Assembly (NCBI GenBank): GCA_903868145.1
Contig: CAIPTY010000004.1
Coordinates: forward strand, 1 to 32,529
Origin: an uncultured Desulfuromonadales bacterium
GTDB taxonomy: Bacteria > Desulfobacterota > Desulfuromonadia > Geobacterales > Pseudopelobacteraceae
Length of the DNA: 32,529 nt
Direction: 5' to 3'
This document shows positions 8,571-15,770 of this stretch, in pieces. Numbering within the stretch: the first letter of the stretch is position 1; each line of letters begins with the position of its first letter. The notes under the pieces are model-generated. The model saw only the letters and a list, made by a program, of their open reading frames with translations. It ran no database searches and was not told where the DNA came from. The translations under genes and the position numbers were made by a program.

Positions 8571-9047
8571 TTCACTGCAGCGCCCGCGCAGACAGCCGAC
8601 CTGACGCAGCGCCTCATAGAGCACGATACCCGCTGACGTTGACAGATTGAGACTGCGCACCTTTCCGGCCGGCATCGGGATGGTGATGGACGTGTCGGGA
8701 TTGGCCCTCAGCAGTTCCTCCGGCAGACCTTTGGTCTCCTTGCCGAAAATGATGAAATCACCCGGCTTGAAGCTGACATCCAGATAGCTGCGCCCAGCCT
8801 TGGTGCTGAGATAGAAGAATCTCTCTCCCGGAAAACCACTTTTCAGATCATCGAGACAATCCCAGTACCGAAGATCCACATGCTCCCAGTAATCCAGCCC
8901 GGCACGCCTGAGATAGCGGTCATCTGTGGAGAACCCCAGTTTTCCGACCAGATGAAGACGGGCGCCGGTGGCGGCGCAGAGCCGCGCGATGTTGCCGGTA
9001 TTGGGCGGGATTTCCGGTTCTATGAGAACGATATTGAAGGGTTGCAT
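8565..9047 (-). CDS. trmL: tRNA (cytidine(34)-2'-O)-methyltransferase TrmL, SPOUT family
   Basis: The 160-residue protein has the full length of the TrmL/YibK family. It uses S-adenosylmethionine to 2'-O-methylate the wobble nucleotide of certain tRNA-Leu species in the cytoplasm. The three SPOUT motifs are clear: NTGNIAR (16-22), FGKETKGLP (101-109) and the knotted C-terminal RSLNLSTSAGIVLYE (131-145), which forms the AdoMet pocket. It is transcribed divergently from serA and converges on the PilZ gene, with stop codons interlocked (TGA read from 8567-8565 on the minus strand; TAG at 8568-8570 on the plus strand). No strong ribosome-binding site is visible before its ATG. A short Cys/Arg-containing C-terminal tail follows the last motif. 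Confidence 0.95.
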   Translation of the reverse strand: MQPFNIVLIEPEIPPNTGNIARLCAATGARLHLVGKLGFSTDDRYLRRAGLDYWEHVDLRYWDCLDDLKSGFPGERFFYLSTKAGRSYLDVSFKPGDFIIFGKETKGLPEELLRANPDTSITIPMPAGKVRSLNLSTSAGIVLYEALRQVGCLRGRCSEL

Positions 9048-9084
9048 GGGTTTGGATGTATACCATTAAATCCAGCGGCCATGC

Positions 9085-9113
9085 TTGCATTTTTTTCGAG
9101 GCGGGTCTATTAT
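9085..9113 (+). promoter_or_regulatory. Probable sigma-70 promoter for serA-lgt
   Basis: TTGCAT (9085-9090), a 17-bp spacer, then TATTAT (9108-9113) closely match the -35 and -10 consensus. The expected start of transcription is near 9120, giving a leader of about 60 nt before serA, which has its own AAGGAG site at 9171. Prediction is from sequence only. Confidence 0.6.
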
Positions 9114-9180
9114 CCCAAACCGATTCAATGAGCAACTGAACATTTTGCACACATATTACGAACCCCCATAAGGAGCTGCA

Positions 9181-10815
9181 ATGAAGATTATCGTAACGGA
9201 TGAAGTTTCGGCGGAGGGGCTTGCCCTGTTGAGCCAGGAGCCGCGTATCCAGCTGGATATCAGACTCGGGTTGAAGAAAGAGGAGCTGCTGGCGGCAATT
9301 GGCGACTACGACGTGATCATTACCCGCAGCGGCACGACGGTTGACAAGGCGGTTCTGGATGCGGGCAAGCGCCTGAAGATGGTGGCGCGGGCCGGTGTGG
9401 GCATCGACAATGTGGATGTGGACTATGCCAGCTCCAAAGGGGTCATCGTCGTCAACGCCCCGTTCGGCAACACCAACAGCGCCGCCGAGCATACCATGGC
9501 GCTGCTCCTCTCCTTCTGCCGCAATGTGACGGTGGCCAACAACAGCCTGAAAAGCGGCGAGTGGAAGCGCGCTCCCTTCACCGGCTACGAACTCAAGGGC
9601 AAAACCGCCGGTGTGATCGGCATCGGCAAGGTCGGCGGCCGGGTGGTCACGCGGCTGAAGGCCTTTGAGTGCGAGGTTCTGGCCTGCGATCCCTACATCG
9701 GAGCCAAACGCGCCCACGACCTGGGTGTCAAGCTGGTTACCCACGATGAGATCTACAAGCACTGCGACATCATCACCGTGCATACGCCCCTTACGGATGA
9801 GACCCGGGGGATGATCGGACCGCGTGAATTCGGGCTGATGAAAACCGGCGTGATCGTCCTGAATGTGGCCCGTGGCGGCATTATCGACGAACAGGCCATG
9901 CTGGACAATCTCAACTCCGGCAAGCTGATCGGCGGCGCTTTCGATGTCTGGAGCCAGGAACCGCCCGTGACGGATACCCTCAAGCATCTGATCGGCCACA
10001 AGGGTCTGGTGGTGACGCCGCATCTGGGCGCCAACACCTTTGAGGCCCAGATCAATGTCGCCATCGATGTATCAAAAGAGATCATCAGCTATCTGGATGA
10101 CCAGCCGCTGGAGAACGCGGTCAACATCCCGCGTTTCGATCTGGCGCTGATGGACCAGATGCGTCCGTTCCTGAATCTGATGAGCGTGATCTGCGATTTC
10201 GGCATCCAGCTGCTGGACAGCAACCCGGAGAAACTGATCTTCTCATATACGGGAAACATCTCCCACTACGACTGCACGCCGCTCACAGTCTGCGGCCTGT
10301 CGGCAATGCTGAACCGCATGGTCGATCAGGATGTCAATATGGTCAATGCATCCCTGATCGCAGAACAGATGGGCATTGTTGTGGAGGAAACCAAATCCAC
10401 GAACGTCGACGCTTTCTCCAACGTCCTGACCCTGATCGCCGAGGGCAACGGCAAGCGTCGCCTGATCTCCGGCACCCTTTTCGAGGGCTCGCCACGCATT
10501 GTCAAGCTGCGCGACTACACCATGGATTTCGCCCCCGAAGAACACATGCTGCTTCTGAACTACGGTGACCGCCCCGGCATGATCGGCAAGATCGGCACCA
10601 TCATGGGACAGCACGAGATCAACATCGCCTCAATGAATCTTGGGCGAAGCGAGAAAAAAGGGGAGGCGATGGTTATTCTCTCTCTTGATTCAGCCGTGCC
10701 AGTGCCTGTTCTCGACGAGATCCGGCTCGCCACGGAGGCTACGTTCATAAAAGCCCTGCACATGAGAGTCGGCAGTTGCACACGCGGCTGCGGCGCCTGT
10801 GCTCCCACACCCTGA
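9181..10815 (+). CDS. serA: D-3-phosphoglycerate dehydrogenase
   Basis: The 544-residue long-form SerA oxidises 3-phosphoglycerate with NAD+, the first step of serine synthesis. The catalytic/nucleotide-binding unit (about 1-315) carries the Rossmann loop GIGKVGG (147-153), acidic D170 for the NAD ribose, and catalytic R231 (NVARGG), E260 (SQEPP) and H281 (TPHLGAN). A regulatory insertion domain follows (about 320-450), then a C-terminal ACT domain (about 458-530, MLLNYGDRPGMIGKIG) that in other members binds serine for feedback inhibition. After the ACT domain the protein ends in a tail with C533xxxC537xxC540, which I do not recognise as part of the standard family. ATG 9181 has AAGGAG 5 nt upstream. 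The 3' end overlaps the likely lgt start. Confidence 0.97.
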   Translation: MKIIVTDEVSAEGLALLSQEPRIQLDIRLGLKKEELLAAIGDYDVIITRSGTTVDKAVLDAGKRLKMVARAGVGIDNVDVDYASSKGVIVVNAPFGNTNSAAEHTMALLLSFCRNVTVANNSLKSGEWKRAPFTGYELKGKTAGVIGIGKVGGRVVTRLKAFECEVLACDPYIGAKRAHDLGVKLVTHDEIYKHCDIITVHTPLTDETRGMIGPREFGLMKTGVIVLNVARGGIIDEQAMLDNLNSGKLIGGAFDVWSQEPPVTDTLKHLIGHKGLVVTPHLGANTFEAQINVAIDVSKEIISYLDDQPLENAVNIPRFDLALMDQMRPFLNLMSVICDFGIQLLDSNPEKLIFSYTGNISHYDCTPLTVCGLSAMLNRMVDQDVNMVNASLIAEQMGIVVEETKSTNVDAFSNVLTLIAEGNGKRRLISGTLFEGSPRIVKLRDYTMDFAPEEHMLLLNYGDRPGMIGKIGTIMGQHEINIASMNLGRSEKKGEAMVILSLDSAVPVPVLDEIRLATEATFIKALHMRVGSCTRGCGACAPTP

Positions 10816-11620
10816 CGCAATGCAGCTTCCCGCGATCGACCCCGTATTCCTGAGCATCGGCCCGCTCCAGTTCCGCTGGTACGGGCTGATGTATATTCTG
10901 GCATTTGCTGCTACCTACTTCATACTTCGCTCGGAAACCCGCCGAAAAAAACTTGCCCTGACACTCGACGATGTGGCTGACCTGCTGTTTGCGGGAGCCA
11001 TGGGGGTGGTGCTGGGCGGCAGGTTCGGCTATATCGTGTTCTACAACCTGGGATTTTATCTGGAGCATCCACTCAGGATCTTTGCCGTCTGGGAGGGCGG
11101 CATGTCCTTCCACGGCGGCTTTCTGGGCGTGATTCTGGCCTTTGTTCTCTATGCCCGCCGCAAGCAGATACCTTTTTTCACCCTCATCGACATGGCAGCC
11201 CTCTGTGCGCCGGTCGGGCTGGGGTTGGGCAGGATCGGGAACTTTATCAACGGAGAATTGTACGGGCGCAGGACGGACGTCCCCTGGGGAATCGTTTTTC
11301 CCGGCGGCGGCTCCATGGCGCGCCACCCTTCCCAGCTCTACGAAGCGCTGCTGGAAGGATTACTCCTGTTTCTGATCGTGCGCTGTGCATCCCGCCGCTC
11401 CGATGCCACCGGCGTCGCCGGCTGGACCTTTGTGGCCGGGTACGGCCTGTTCCGTTTCATCGTAGAGTTTTTCAGGGAACCGGACGCCCAGATGGGAACC
11501 TTCCTGGGCGGGTATTTCTCCATGGGACAGTTGCTGAGTCTGCCCATGTTCCTGCTGGGCAGCGTAATGGTGTTCAGGCTCTGGCGTGGGAAAGAGATAA
11601 AATCTATAAAAAGCATTTGA
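10799..11620 (+). CDS. lgt: Prolipoprotein diacylglyceryl transferase
   Basis: Lgt is an inner-membrane enzyme that transfers diacylglycerol from phosphatidylglycerol to the lipobox Cys of prolipoproteins. The product is about 273 residues with several hydrophobic helices. It carries the essential His in MSFHGGFLG (H105), and the Lgt signature GRIGNFINGELYG (144-156) including R145, N148 and E153. The GTG at 10799 lies 17 nt inside serA; an ATG at 10820, five bases after the serA stop, would shorten the product by 7 residues. Neither has a convincing ribosome-binding site, so translational coupling to serA is likely whichever is used. The nearby lipoprotein at 16784 would be one of its substrates. 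Confidence 0.95.
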   Translation: MLPHPDAMQLPAIDPVFLSIGPLQFRWYGLMYILAFAATYFILRSETRRKKLALTLDDVADLLFAGAMGVVLGGRFGYIVFYNLGFYLEHPLRIFAVWEGGMSFHGGFLGVILAFVLYARRKQIPFFTLIDMAALCAPVGLGLGRIGNFINGELYGRRTDVPWGIVFPGGGSMARHPSQLYEALLEGLLLFLIVRCASRRSDATGVAGWTFVAGYGLFRFIVEFFREPDAQMGTFLGGYFSMGQLLSLPMFLLGSVMVFRLWRGKEIKSIKSI

Positions 11621-11688
11621 AACACAGAACTGCCGTTTCAGGTAGTAGGGGCGGATGAAGCGGAGTACATCCACCGATACACAACGCT

Positions 11689-11716
11689 TGCACATTATGC
11701 TGTCATTGATTACAAT
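11689..11716 (+). promoter_or_regulatory. Toxin-antitoxin promoter
   Basis: TTGCAC (11689-11694), a 16-bp spacer and TACAAT (11711-11716) form a good sigma-70 promoter immediately before the antitoxin gene. The -10 hexamer lies in the centre of the palindrome at 11696-11734, so a repressor bound there would block RNA polymerase directly. Confidence 0.65.
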
Positions 11717-11734
11717 GCAATCAATGACAGCATA
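11696..11734. promoter_or_regulatory. Perfect 16-bp inverted repeat, probable FitA/FitAB operator
   Basis: The left arm (11696-11711) reads TATGCTGTCATTGATT. After a 7-bp centre the right arm (11719-11734) is its exact reverse complement, giving 16 paired bases with no mismatch. The palindrome spans the -10 box, ends just before the AAGGAGGG ribosome-binding site and is 15 bp from the antitoxin ATG. Toxin-antitoxin complexes of the FitAB/VapBC type are known to repress their own operon by binding such inverted repeats through the ribbon-helix-helix antitoxin, so autoregulation is the natural reading. It has no T-tract and is not a terminator. Confidence 0.8.
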
Positions 11735-11749
11735 CAAGGAGGGTATCCA

Positions 11750-12001
11750 ATGGCATCCCTTACCATTCGCAACCTCGATATCAATCTGAAAACCCAACTT
11801 CGTCTGCGAGCTGCCAAACACGGCTGTTCCATGGAGGCGGAGGTGCGTTCCATCCTCTCTCAGACGCTTTCTCAGACCACCAGCGACGTAAACCTGGCAG
11901 ACCGTATCCACAGGCGCTTCGCGACACTTGATGCCGAATCCCTGCCTATCCCGTCACGACAATCCGTACGTACTCCGCCCGGTTTTGGTGAAACTTTGTG
12001 A
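11750..12001 (+). CDS. FitA/VapB-type antitoxin, ribbon-helix-helix DNA-binding protein
   Basis: The 83-residue protein opens with the beta strand ASLTIRNLDINLKTQLRLR and helices carrying AAKHGCSMEAEVRSILSQTL, the ribbon-helix-helix fold of FitA-like antitoxins. The C-terminal half (about 45-83), rich in polar residues and Pro, is the part expected to wrap the toxin and fill its active site. It has a strong AAGGAGGG ribosome-binding site and its own promoter and operator. The stop overlaps the toxin start by 4 bp (GTGA), keeping production of the two coupled. The fold is clear; I do not assign a specific vapB or fitA number. Confidence 0.9.
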   Translation: MASLTIRNLDINLKTQLRLRAAKHGCSMEAEVRSILSQTLSQTTSDVNLADRIHRRFATLDAESLPIPSRQSVRTPPGFGETL

Positions 12002-12429
12002 AGACCATCCTGCTTGATACCAATGTCGTTTCTGAACTGATGCGTCCACAACCGGACCAGACTGTGCTGAATTGGTTTGCCGGACAAACCGGCGCGGTCT
12101 TCTGCATTAGTTCTATTACCGTGGCCGAGATACTGCTGGGCATTGCACTGATGCCTGTGGGCAAAAGGAGAGATAATCTGGCAGCGGCTGTAGAAGCTAT
12201 GTTGAGAGAGGATTTTGGCGGAAGATGCCTTGCTTTTGAAGAAGCGTGTGCGGCAAAATTTGCTGCTGTCGTCTCCGGCAGACGCAGGGCCGGTTTCCAG
12301 ATGACAACCGAGGATGCCCAGATTGCTGCCATCGCACTGTCACAGGGATGTTCCCTTGCGACTCGCAACATCAAGGACTTTATCCACATAGACGGGCTTG
12401 AACTTCAGAATCCCTGGAGTACGACATGA
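11998..12429 (+). CDS. PIN-domain toxin ribonuclease, FitB/VapC family
   Basis: The 143-residue protein is a full-length PIN domain. The acidic Mg-binding residues are in place: D7 in LLDTNVVSE, E44 in TVAEILLGI, D106 in MTTEDAQIAA, and D127 in ATRNIKDF. MLREDFGGRCLAFEEACAAKFA is typical of the FitB branch. Such toxins cleave RNA (VapC members often cut initiator tRNA or rRNA) until neutralised by the cognate antitoxin; the actual target here is unknown. GTG 11998 overlaps the antitoxin stop. No catalytic residue is missing, so the toxin looks active. The pair sits alone between lgt and the DUF4384 gene, consistent with an inserted two-gene module. Confidence 0.93.
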   Translation: MKTILLDTNVVSELMRPQPDQTVLNWFAGQTGAVFCISSITVAEILLGIALMPVGKRRDNLAAAVEAMLREDFGGRCLAFEEACAAKFAAVVSGRRRAGFQMTTEDAQIAAIALSQGCSLATRNIKDFIHIDGLELQNPWSTT

Positions 12430-12468
12430 ATTCGCATAAGCCGCGGCGGCAAATAACCCCGCTCACTC

Positions 12469-12497
12469 TTGTAAACATCCAGAACATTGTGAATTAT
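12469..12497 (+). promoter_or_regulatory. Possible promoter for the DUF4384 gene
   Basis: TTGTAA (12469-12474) and AATTAT (12492-12497) are spaced 17 bp apart in the 88-bp gap after the toxin gene. The -10 match is weak, so this is only a candidate. The gene itself has GAGGA 7 nt before its ATG. Confidence 0.3.
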
Positions 12498-12517
12498 TCT
12501 TCGACGAGGATACGCCC

Positions 12518-14008
12518 ATGAAAAAAATTATGATCGTCATCAGCATGGTGGCACTGGTTCTCGCCGCTGCCCTCCCCTCCCCTTCACTGGCCTTTTTCGG
12601 CTCGTCAGGTGACGGTTACGACAGCCTGACCGATCTGGCTGATGCCATGGCAAAGGAGATGAAATCCGACCTGACCGGAACCCGGCTCTTTCTGGAACGT
12701 GAGGAAATCCGCGACGAACAGGACGGCTCAAGCTCACCTTTTTCCGCTTTGCTGGCAAATGAATTCGAGCGCGCCCTGAGCCGGGCCGGTTTTGTGTTCG
12801 AGGGGCAGTTGCCCGAGAAGGCCCGTGGCGCTGAAGAACAGCGTGCAGCGGCCATGAAATCTGACATGTCTGATCTTGCGGATTACAAGATCGTCGTCAG
12901 CTATCGCAAGGTTGCCGATAAAATACAGGTATATGTCAAACTCAGGGACAACAAGAAGGATATGACCTACCGCAGCCTCAAGCAAAACTATGAAATACCC
13001 GTCAACAAGCTGCCGGCCGAGACATTTGCCGACACGCTGGATAACCGGCTTTCAAAACTGGCCAGCAGATTTGCAGGCGGGGTGCAGCGTCAGCAGCAGC
13101 TGACCGTTTTTGTTACGCCGGTGCTGGAGTCACGCAAAAAATACTCCAGCCCCTTTGCCGAATACGTCACCCGCAGACTCAAGTCGCTTCTGTCCGACCG
13201 GAATTCCATCAAGATCATAGAGGAAAGCCGAGATATGCAGAAACTGATGACCGACCACGTGGTTAAAAAGCCGACGCTGGATATGGTGATGAGTGAAGAG
13301 TACGCCGGTGCGGAAAGCGTGCTGGAGGGGAGCTACCTGCGGGGCACACAGAAAACCATCAATCTGGCCGTGACGCTCAAGGGGCTGAATGGAAAGATAC
13401 TTGTCCGGGCTGAGGAGGATATTCCGTACGCGCTGATACAGTACAGTCTGGAGAATGACGCTGCCGAAGCGCTCTCACGGATCACCGATATCGAACACGA
13501 ATCACCAAACCGGATCATCAGGATCAGTACGATCAAAGGGGGCGACTATCAGGTTTTCCGCGAAGGAGAAATCGTTCGATTTACGCTGCAGGTAACAAAA
13601 CCGCTCTTTGTCTACGTCTACAACATAAATACCAACGCCGAGGTCAGTCTGCTCTACCCCAAGGCAGGGGAAGCGGAATATGCCAAAAAACCGGGGGTCA
13701 TATATTCTATCCCGGACAGCAGCGACAGTTGGGAGATAAAGGTTGAACCACCCTTCGGCACTGATGCCGTCAAGGTGTTTGCCAGCGATCGCAGGCTGCC
13801 GCTCCCTGCTCTGAACAACCAGATTGCCTCCCGCAGTTTCAAGGGAGGCACCCGCAGCCTTGTGCGAACCGAAAAGACTCAGGGCGAACTGGCCACCCAG
13901 AAAATGATAAACGGACATGATCTGGTGGACTGGTACAAGGGAATTGCCGCCAGTGCAGGCGTGCCGCTCTACGAATCAACCGTCTACGTGGAGACGCGGC
14001 CACGCTAG
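12518..14008 (+). CDS. Exported DUF4384-domain protein of unknown function
   Basis: The 496-residue protein starts with a Sec signal peptide (Lys-rich start, hydrophobic core to about 20, likely cleavage after SPSLA at 25). There is no lipobox. Two stretches, about 34-185 and 186-325, each begin with a Leu-rich helix and then a strand, a long helix with conserved LxxxLxxxL spacing and a strand (FSALLANEFERALSRAGFVF; FAEYVTRRLKSLLSDRNSIKI). This resembles tandem FlgO/CsgG-type modules, but the similarity is my inference. Residues about 340-440 match DUF4384: YQVFREGEIVRFTLQV, then FVYVYNINTNAEVSLLYP. Related proteins are often found with envelope or secretion systems and with Ser/Thr kinases, neither of which is adjacent. 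It converges on the HD-GYP gene with 9 bp between the stops. Confidence 0.8.
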   Translation: MKKIMIVISMVALVLAAALPSPSLAFFGSSGDGYDSLTDLADAMAKEMKSDLTGTRLFLEREEIRDEQDGSSSPFSALLANEFERALSRAGFVFEGQLPEKARGAEEQRAAAMKSDMSDLADYKIVVSYRKVADKIQVYVKLRDNKKDMTYRSLKQNYEIPVNKLPAETFADTLDNRLSKLASRFAGGVQRQQQLTVFVTPVLESRKKYSSPFAEYVTRRLKSLLSDRNSIKIIEESRDMQKLMTDHVVKKPTLDMVMSEEYAGAESVLEGSYLRGTQKTINLAVTLKGLNGKILVRAEEDIPYALIQYSLENDAAEALSRITDIEHESPNRIIRISTIKGGDYQVFREGEIVRFTLQVTKPLFVYVYNINTNAEVSLLYPKAGEAEYAKKPGVIYSIPDSSDSWEIKVEPPFGTDAVKVFASDRRLPLPALNNQIASRSFKGGTRSLVRTEKTQGELATQKMINGHDLVDWYKGIAASAGVPLYESTVYVETRPR

Positions 14009-14017
14009 ACGTGCCGG

Positions 14018-15097
14018 TCACTTGGCCTTGTACGCTGTGACAAAGGCCTCCACAACGAGGGGATCAAACTGTTTTCCCATGTTCCCCTGCAATTCCGCAA
14101 AGGCTTCCTTGCGGGACAGTGCGCGGCGGTACGGACGGTCGGAGGTCATTGCGTCGAAAGCGTCGGCCACGGAAATGATCCGTGCTATCAGCGGAATTTC
14201 ATCAGCCTTGAGACCATCGGGGTAGCCCAGACCGTTGTACTGCTCGTGGTGGTTGCGGACACCCGGGACAATGTCGCGCAGCCCCTTGATATGGCTCAGT
14301 ATTTCTGAACCGTACTGAGCATGCATGCTCATGATTTCAAACTCTTTATCATCGAGGCGCCCCGGTTTATGGAGCACGTCGTCCACCACGCCGATTTTTC
14401 CCACATCATGCAGGATCGATGAAAGCCAGAGGGTTTCCATTTCTTTTTCCCCCAGATCCAATTCACCCGCTATTGCCATGCAGTAATTGCTAACCCGGTT
14501 GGTGTGCCCGCCGGTGTAATAGTCGCGTTTTTCCAGAGCCTCTGCCAGCGCCAGACTGACACCGTAGAAGGTGTCCCGCATCATCTCGTACATCCGTGAA
14601 TTTTCGATTGCCGGTCCGACCTGGTGGGCCAGGGAGACAAGCAGGTTCCGATCCTGCTCGGTGAAGAGCCCGTCGTGCTTGTTGACAGCCTGGAGCACGC
14701 CGACAATCTGGCTGCCCACCCGTACAGGCACGGAGAGCAGCGTCATGGTCTGATATTCGCTGATACTGTCGGCATTACGGGAAAAACGTTCGTCTGTATA
14801 TGCATTGTCGACAATAGCCGCCTCGCCGGTTCGCACAACCCACCCGGCGATACCTTCGCCACTCTTCAGGCGTACCTCCTTGAGCTTATCCCCTTTTTCA
14901 CCGGTAGCTACTTCAAAAAAAAGCTCTCCGCTCTCCGCATCCACCAGCAGAAGACTGCCCGCATCCGCATCCACCAGCCGCGTAGCCGCCTCAATTGCCC
15001 GTTGACGAACCAATGAGGTATCCAGTGAAGAATTTATGATTGCGGAGAATTCCATCAGGGTGTTCAGTTTTTCAATAAGAATATCTGTATCAGCCAT
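14018..15097 (-). CDS. GAF + HD-GYP domain phosphodiesterase
   Basis: From the preferred ATG at 15097 (GGAGG 9 nt upstream; an earlier in-frame ATG at 15136 lacks one) the product is 359 residues. An N-terminal GAF domain (about 18-170) precedes an HD-GYP domain (about 175-359). The metal-binding and catalytic residues are visible: H198 in GGHTNR, H230-D231 in SILHDVGKIG, H283-H284-E285 in NHHEQYNGLGYPDGL, and D312 in SVADAFDAM. HD-GYP enzymes hydrolyse c-di-GMP, and in some Geobacter members related cyclic dinucleotides. There is no receiver or membrane domain, so the GAF domain is the likely control input; its ligand is not evident. It faces the DUF4384 gene and is divergent from the SRPBCC-pfkA pair. 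Confidence 0.93.
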   Translation of the reverse strand: MADTDILIEKLNTLMEFSAIINSSLDTSLVRQRAIEAATRLVDADAGSLLLVDAESGELFFEVATGEKGDKLKEVRLKSGEGIAGWVVRTGEAAIVDNAYTDERFSRNADSISEYQTMTLLSVPVRVGSQIVGVLQAVNKHDGLFTEQDRNLLVSLAHQVGPAIENSRMYEMMRDTFYGVSLALAEALEKRDYYTGGHTNRVSNYCMAIAGELDLGEKEMETLWLSSILHDVGKIGVVDDVLHKPGRLDDKEFEIMSMHAQYGSEILSHIKGLRDIVPGVRNHHEQYNGLGYPDGLKADEIPLIARIISVADAFDAMTSDRPYRRALSRKEAFAELQGNMGKQFDPLVVEAFVTAYKAK

Positions 15098-15178
15098 GAA
15101 AACTGCCTCCGTACCGGCTTGGGAGTGAAGTGGCAAAAGGTGTGCGTATCCGCCTGCAACGGATGTTGTTCGAGCAGG

Positions 15179-15206
15179 ATAATACCATCGGATATGATTG
15201 TTACAA
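15179..15206 (-). promoter_or_regulatory. Candidate promoter for the HD-GYP gene
   Basis: Read on the minus strand, TTGTAA (15206-15201) and TATTAT (15184-15179) are separated by 16 bp. The -10 is close to consensus and lies about 80 bp before the ATG at 15097. Predicted from sequence only. Confidence 0.45.
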
Positions 15207-15214
15207 GCTTAATC

Positions 15215-15244
15215 TTGCGAAAACAGGGCGGTTCATGCTATGTA
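15215..15244 (+). promoter_or_regulatory. Candidate promoter for the SRPBCC-pfkA pair
   Basis: TTGCGA (15215-15220) and TATGTA (15239-15244) are 18 bp apart, 44 bp before the SRPBCC start codon. The match is moderate. Together with the minus-strand candidate just upstream it would make this gap a divergent promoter region. Confidence 0.35.
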
Positions 15245-15287
15245 AGGTTCAGAAAAACTGAGCCCTGCAATCGCCCATGGATGTCAC

Positions 15288-15770
15288 ATGAAGCCCTATA
15301 CGCTGGAACGCACCATAGTTCTTCCAACCGACCTGGAAACCGCCTGGGATTTTTTTTCTGATCCGGGAAACCTGCCGAAGATAACTCCGCCGGCCATGGA
15401 TTTCCGCATCACCTCGGAACCACAGGATGTTACCTACGCCGGACAGATCATTACCTATACCCTGAGGCCGATGCTGGGAATGACCGTGGCCTGGACGACC
15501 GAGATCACCCATGTTTCAAAGCCCGGTTTCTTTGTTGACGAGCAGCGATTCGGCCCCTATCGTTTCTGGCATCATCAGCATTTTTTCCGTCAGGTTGATG
15601 GCGGGGTCGAGGTGCGTGATCTTGTTCATTATCTGCTGCCGCATATCCAGTTTTCCGGTCTGCTTAACCGGCTGATTATCAAACCACGCCTGAAACGGAT
15701 ATTTGATTACCGTATCCAGGCCCTTCAGAAAATTTTCCCGCACAACGAAACTATTCGAGGTGATACATGA
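15288..15770 (+). CDS. SRPBCC-fold (START-like) ligand-binding protein
   Basis: The 160-residue protein has the pattern of the SRPBCC superfamily: an opening strand YTLERTIVLPTDLETAWDFFSDPGNLPKI, a beta sheet with RFGPYRFWHHQHFFRQVDGGVEVRDLVHY, and a long C-terminal helix over the cavity (about 128-155). It resembles the widespread COG4276-type single-domain proteins. Members bind a hydrophobic ligand, but the ligand and function here are unknown. There is no signal peptide, so it is cytoplasmic. Its stop overlaps the pfkA start by 4 bp (ATGA), so the two are almost certainly co-translated; whether the protein affects glycolysis is not known. Confidence 0.8.
   Translation: MKPYTLERTIVLPTDLETAWDFFSDPGNLPKITPPAMDFRITSEPQDVTYAGQIITYTLRPMLGMTVAWTTEITHVSKPGFFVDEQRFGPYRFWHHQHFFRQVDGGVEVRDLVHYLLPHIQFSGLLNRLIIKPRLKRIFDYRIQALQKIFPHNETIRGDT

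Noticed and set aside
11618-11640. Short inverted repeat after lgt (TGAAAC with GTTTCA)
   Set aside because: Six base pairs, an 11-nt loop and no T-tract; too weak to call a terminator.
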